Origin: CAYXWH01 sp964468755
Lineage (GTDB): Bacteria; Chloroflexota; Dehalococcoidia; Dehalococcoidales; RBG-16-60-22
DNA length: 22,889 nucleotides
Assembly (NCBI GenBank): GCA_964468755.1
Contig: CAYXWH010000026.1
Coordinates: 1-22,889, forward strand
Reading direction: 5' to 3'
Below, piece after piece: positions 22,889 through 22,889 of the stretch. Under the pieces are notes generated by a model, which made no database searches, was not told where the DNA came from, and saw only the letters and a program-made list of their open reading frames with translations. The position numbers and the translations under genes were made by a program. How positions within the stretch are numbered: position 1 is the first letter of the stretch; each line of letters begins with the position of its first letter.

Positions 22889-22889
22889 A

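Overview
The window is bacterial: genes carry Shine-Dalgarno sites, there is an initiator tRNA-fMet, and it has type II fatty acid synthesis genes (fabD, fabG) and the MEP-pathway enzyme IspH. The gene set suggests an anaerobe, probably Chloroflexota of the Dehalococcoidia type: FeoAB iron uptake, rubrerythrin, an electron-transfer flavoprotein whose alpha subunit carries a two-cluster ferredoxin domain, a stand-alone Lrp/AsnC ligand-binding protein, and a HerA ATPase with a small HAS-barrel-like neighbour. The taxonomic call rests on gene content and family resemblance only. I saw no insertion sequence, prophage, CRISPR array or toxin-antitoxin pair; apart from one dispersed-repeat-like palindrome the region reads as core chromosome.

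Layout. 1-295: a 25-codon lysine-rich small ORF and two hairpins. 296-3831 (+): four overlapping genes, namely a HAS-barrel-like protein, HerA-like ATPase, MauE/DoxX-like membrane protein and patatin-like phospholipase. 3910-6440 (+): fur-feoA-feoB, preceded by a good sigma70-type promoter with a 7-1-7 Fur-box-like palindrome at the expected transcription start. 6572-8058 (+): PlsC-type acyltransferase and ispH. 8051-8281 (-): Lrp/AsnC RAM-domain protein with its own promoter. 8476-11605 (+): acyl-CoA dehydrogenase, etfB, ferredoxin-fused etfA. 11704-12132 (+): SlyD-like FKBP isomerase. 12267-14024 (-): ClC-CBS chloride transporter. 14415-16979 (+): yceD (DUF177), rpmF, fabD, fabG. 17085-18101 (-): secreted parallel beta-helix protein. 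18341-21302 (-): a purine-salvage operon of hpt, adenine deaminase and a COG1926-type phosphoribosyltransferase, with an apparently leaderless promoter in front and a good terminator behind. 21459-22130 (+): isoprenylcysteine/phospholipid methyltransferase-like membrane protein. 22171-22674 (-): rubrerythrin. 22814-22888 (+): tRNA-fMet.

How the genes work together. The fur-feoAB unit is a self-contained ferrous iron uptake circuit. Rubrerythrin shares a near-palindromic upstream motif with fur, which hints at linked iron and peroxide control. The acyl-CoA dehydrogenase and EtfAB form an electron-transfer module in which the ferredoxin domain may link flavin chemistry to a low-potential iron-sulfur carrier. 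plsC, yceD-rpmF-fabD-fabG and the patatin belong to membrane lipid synthesis and turnover. hpt, ade and the phosphoribosyltransferase recycle purine bases.
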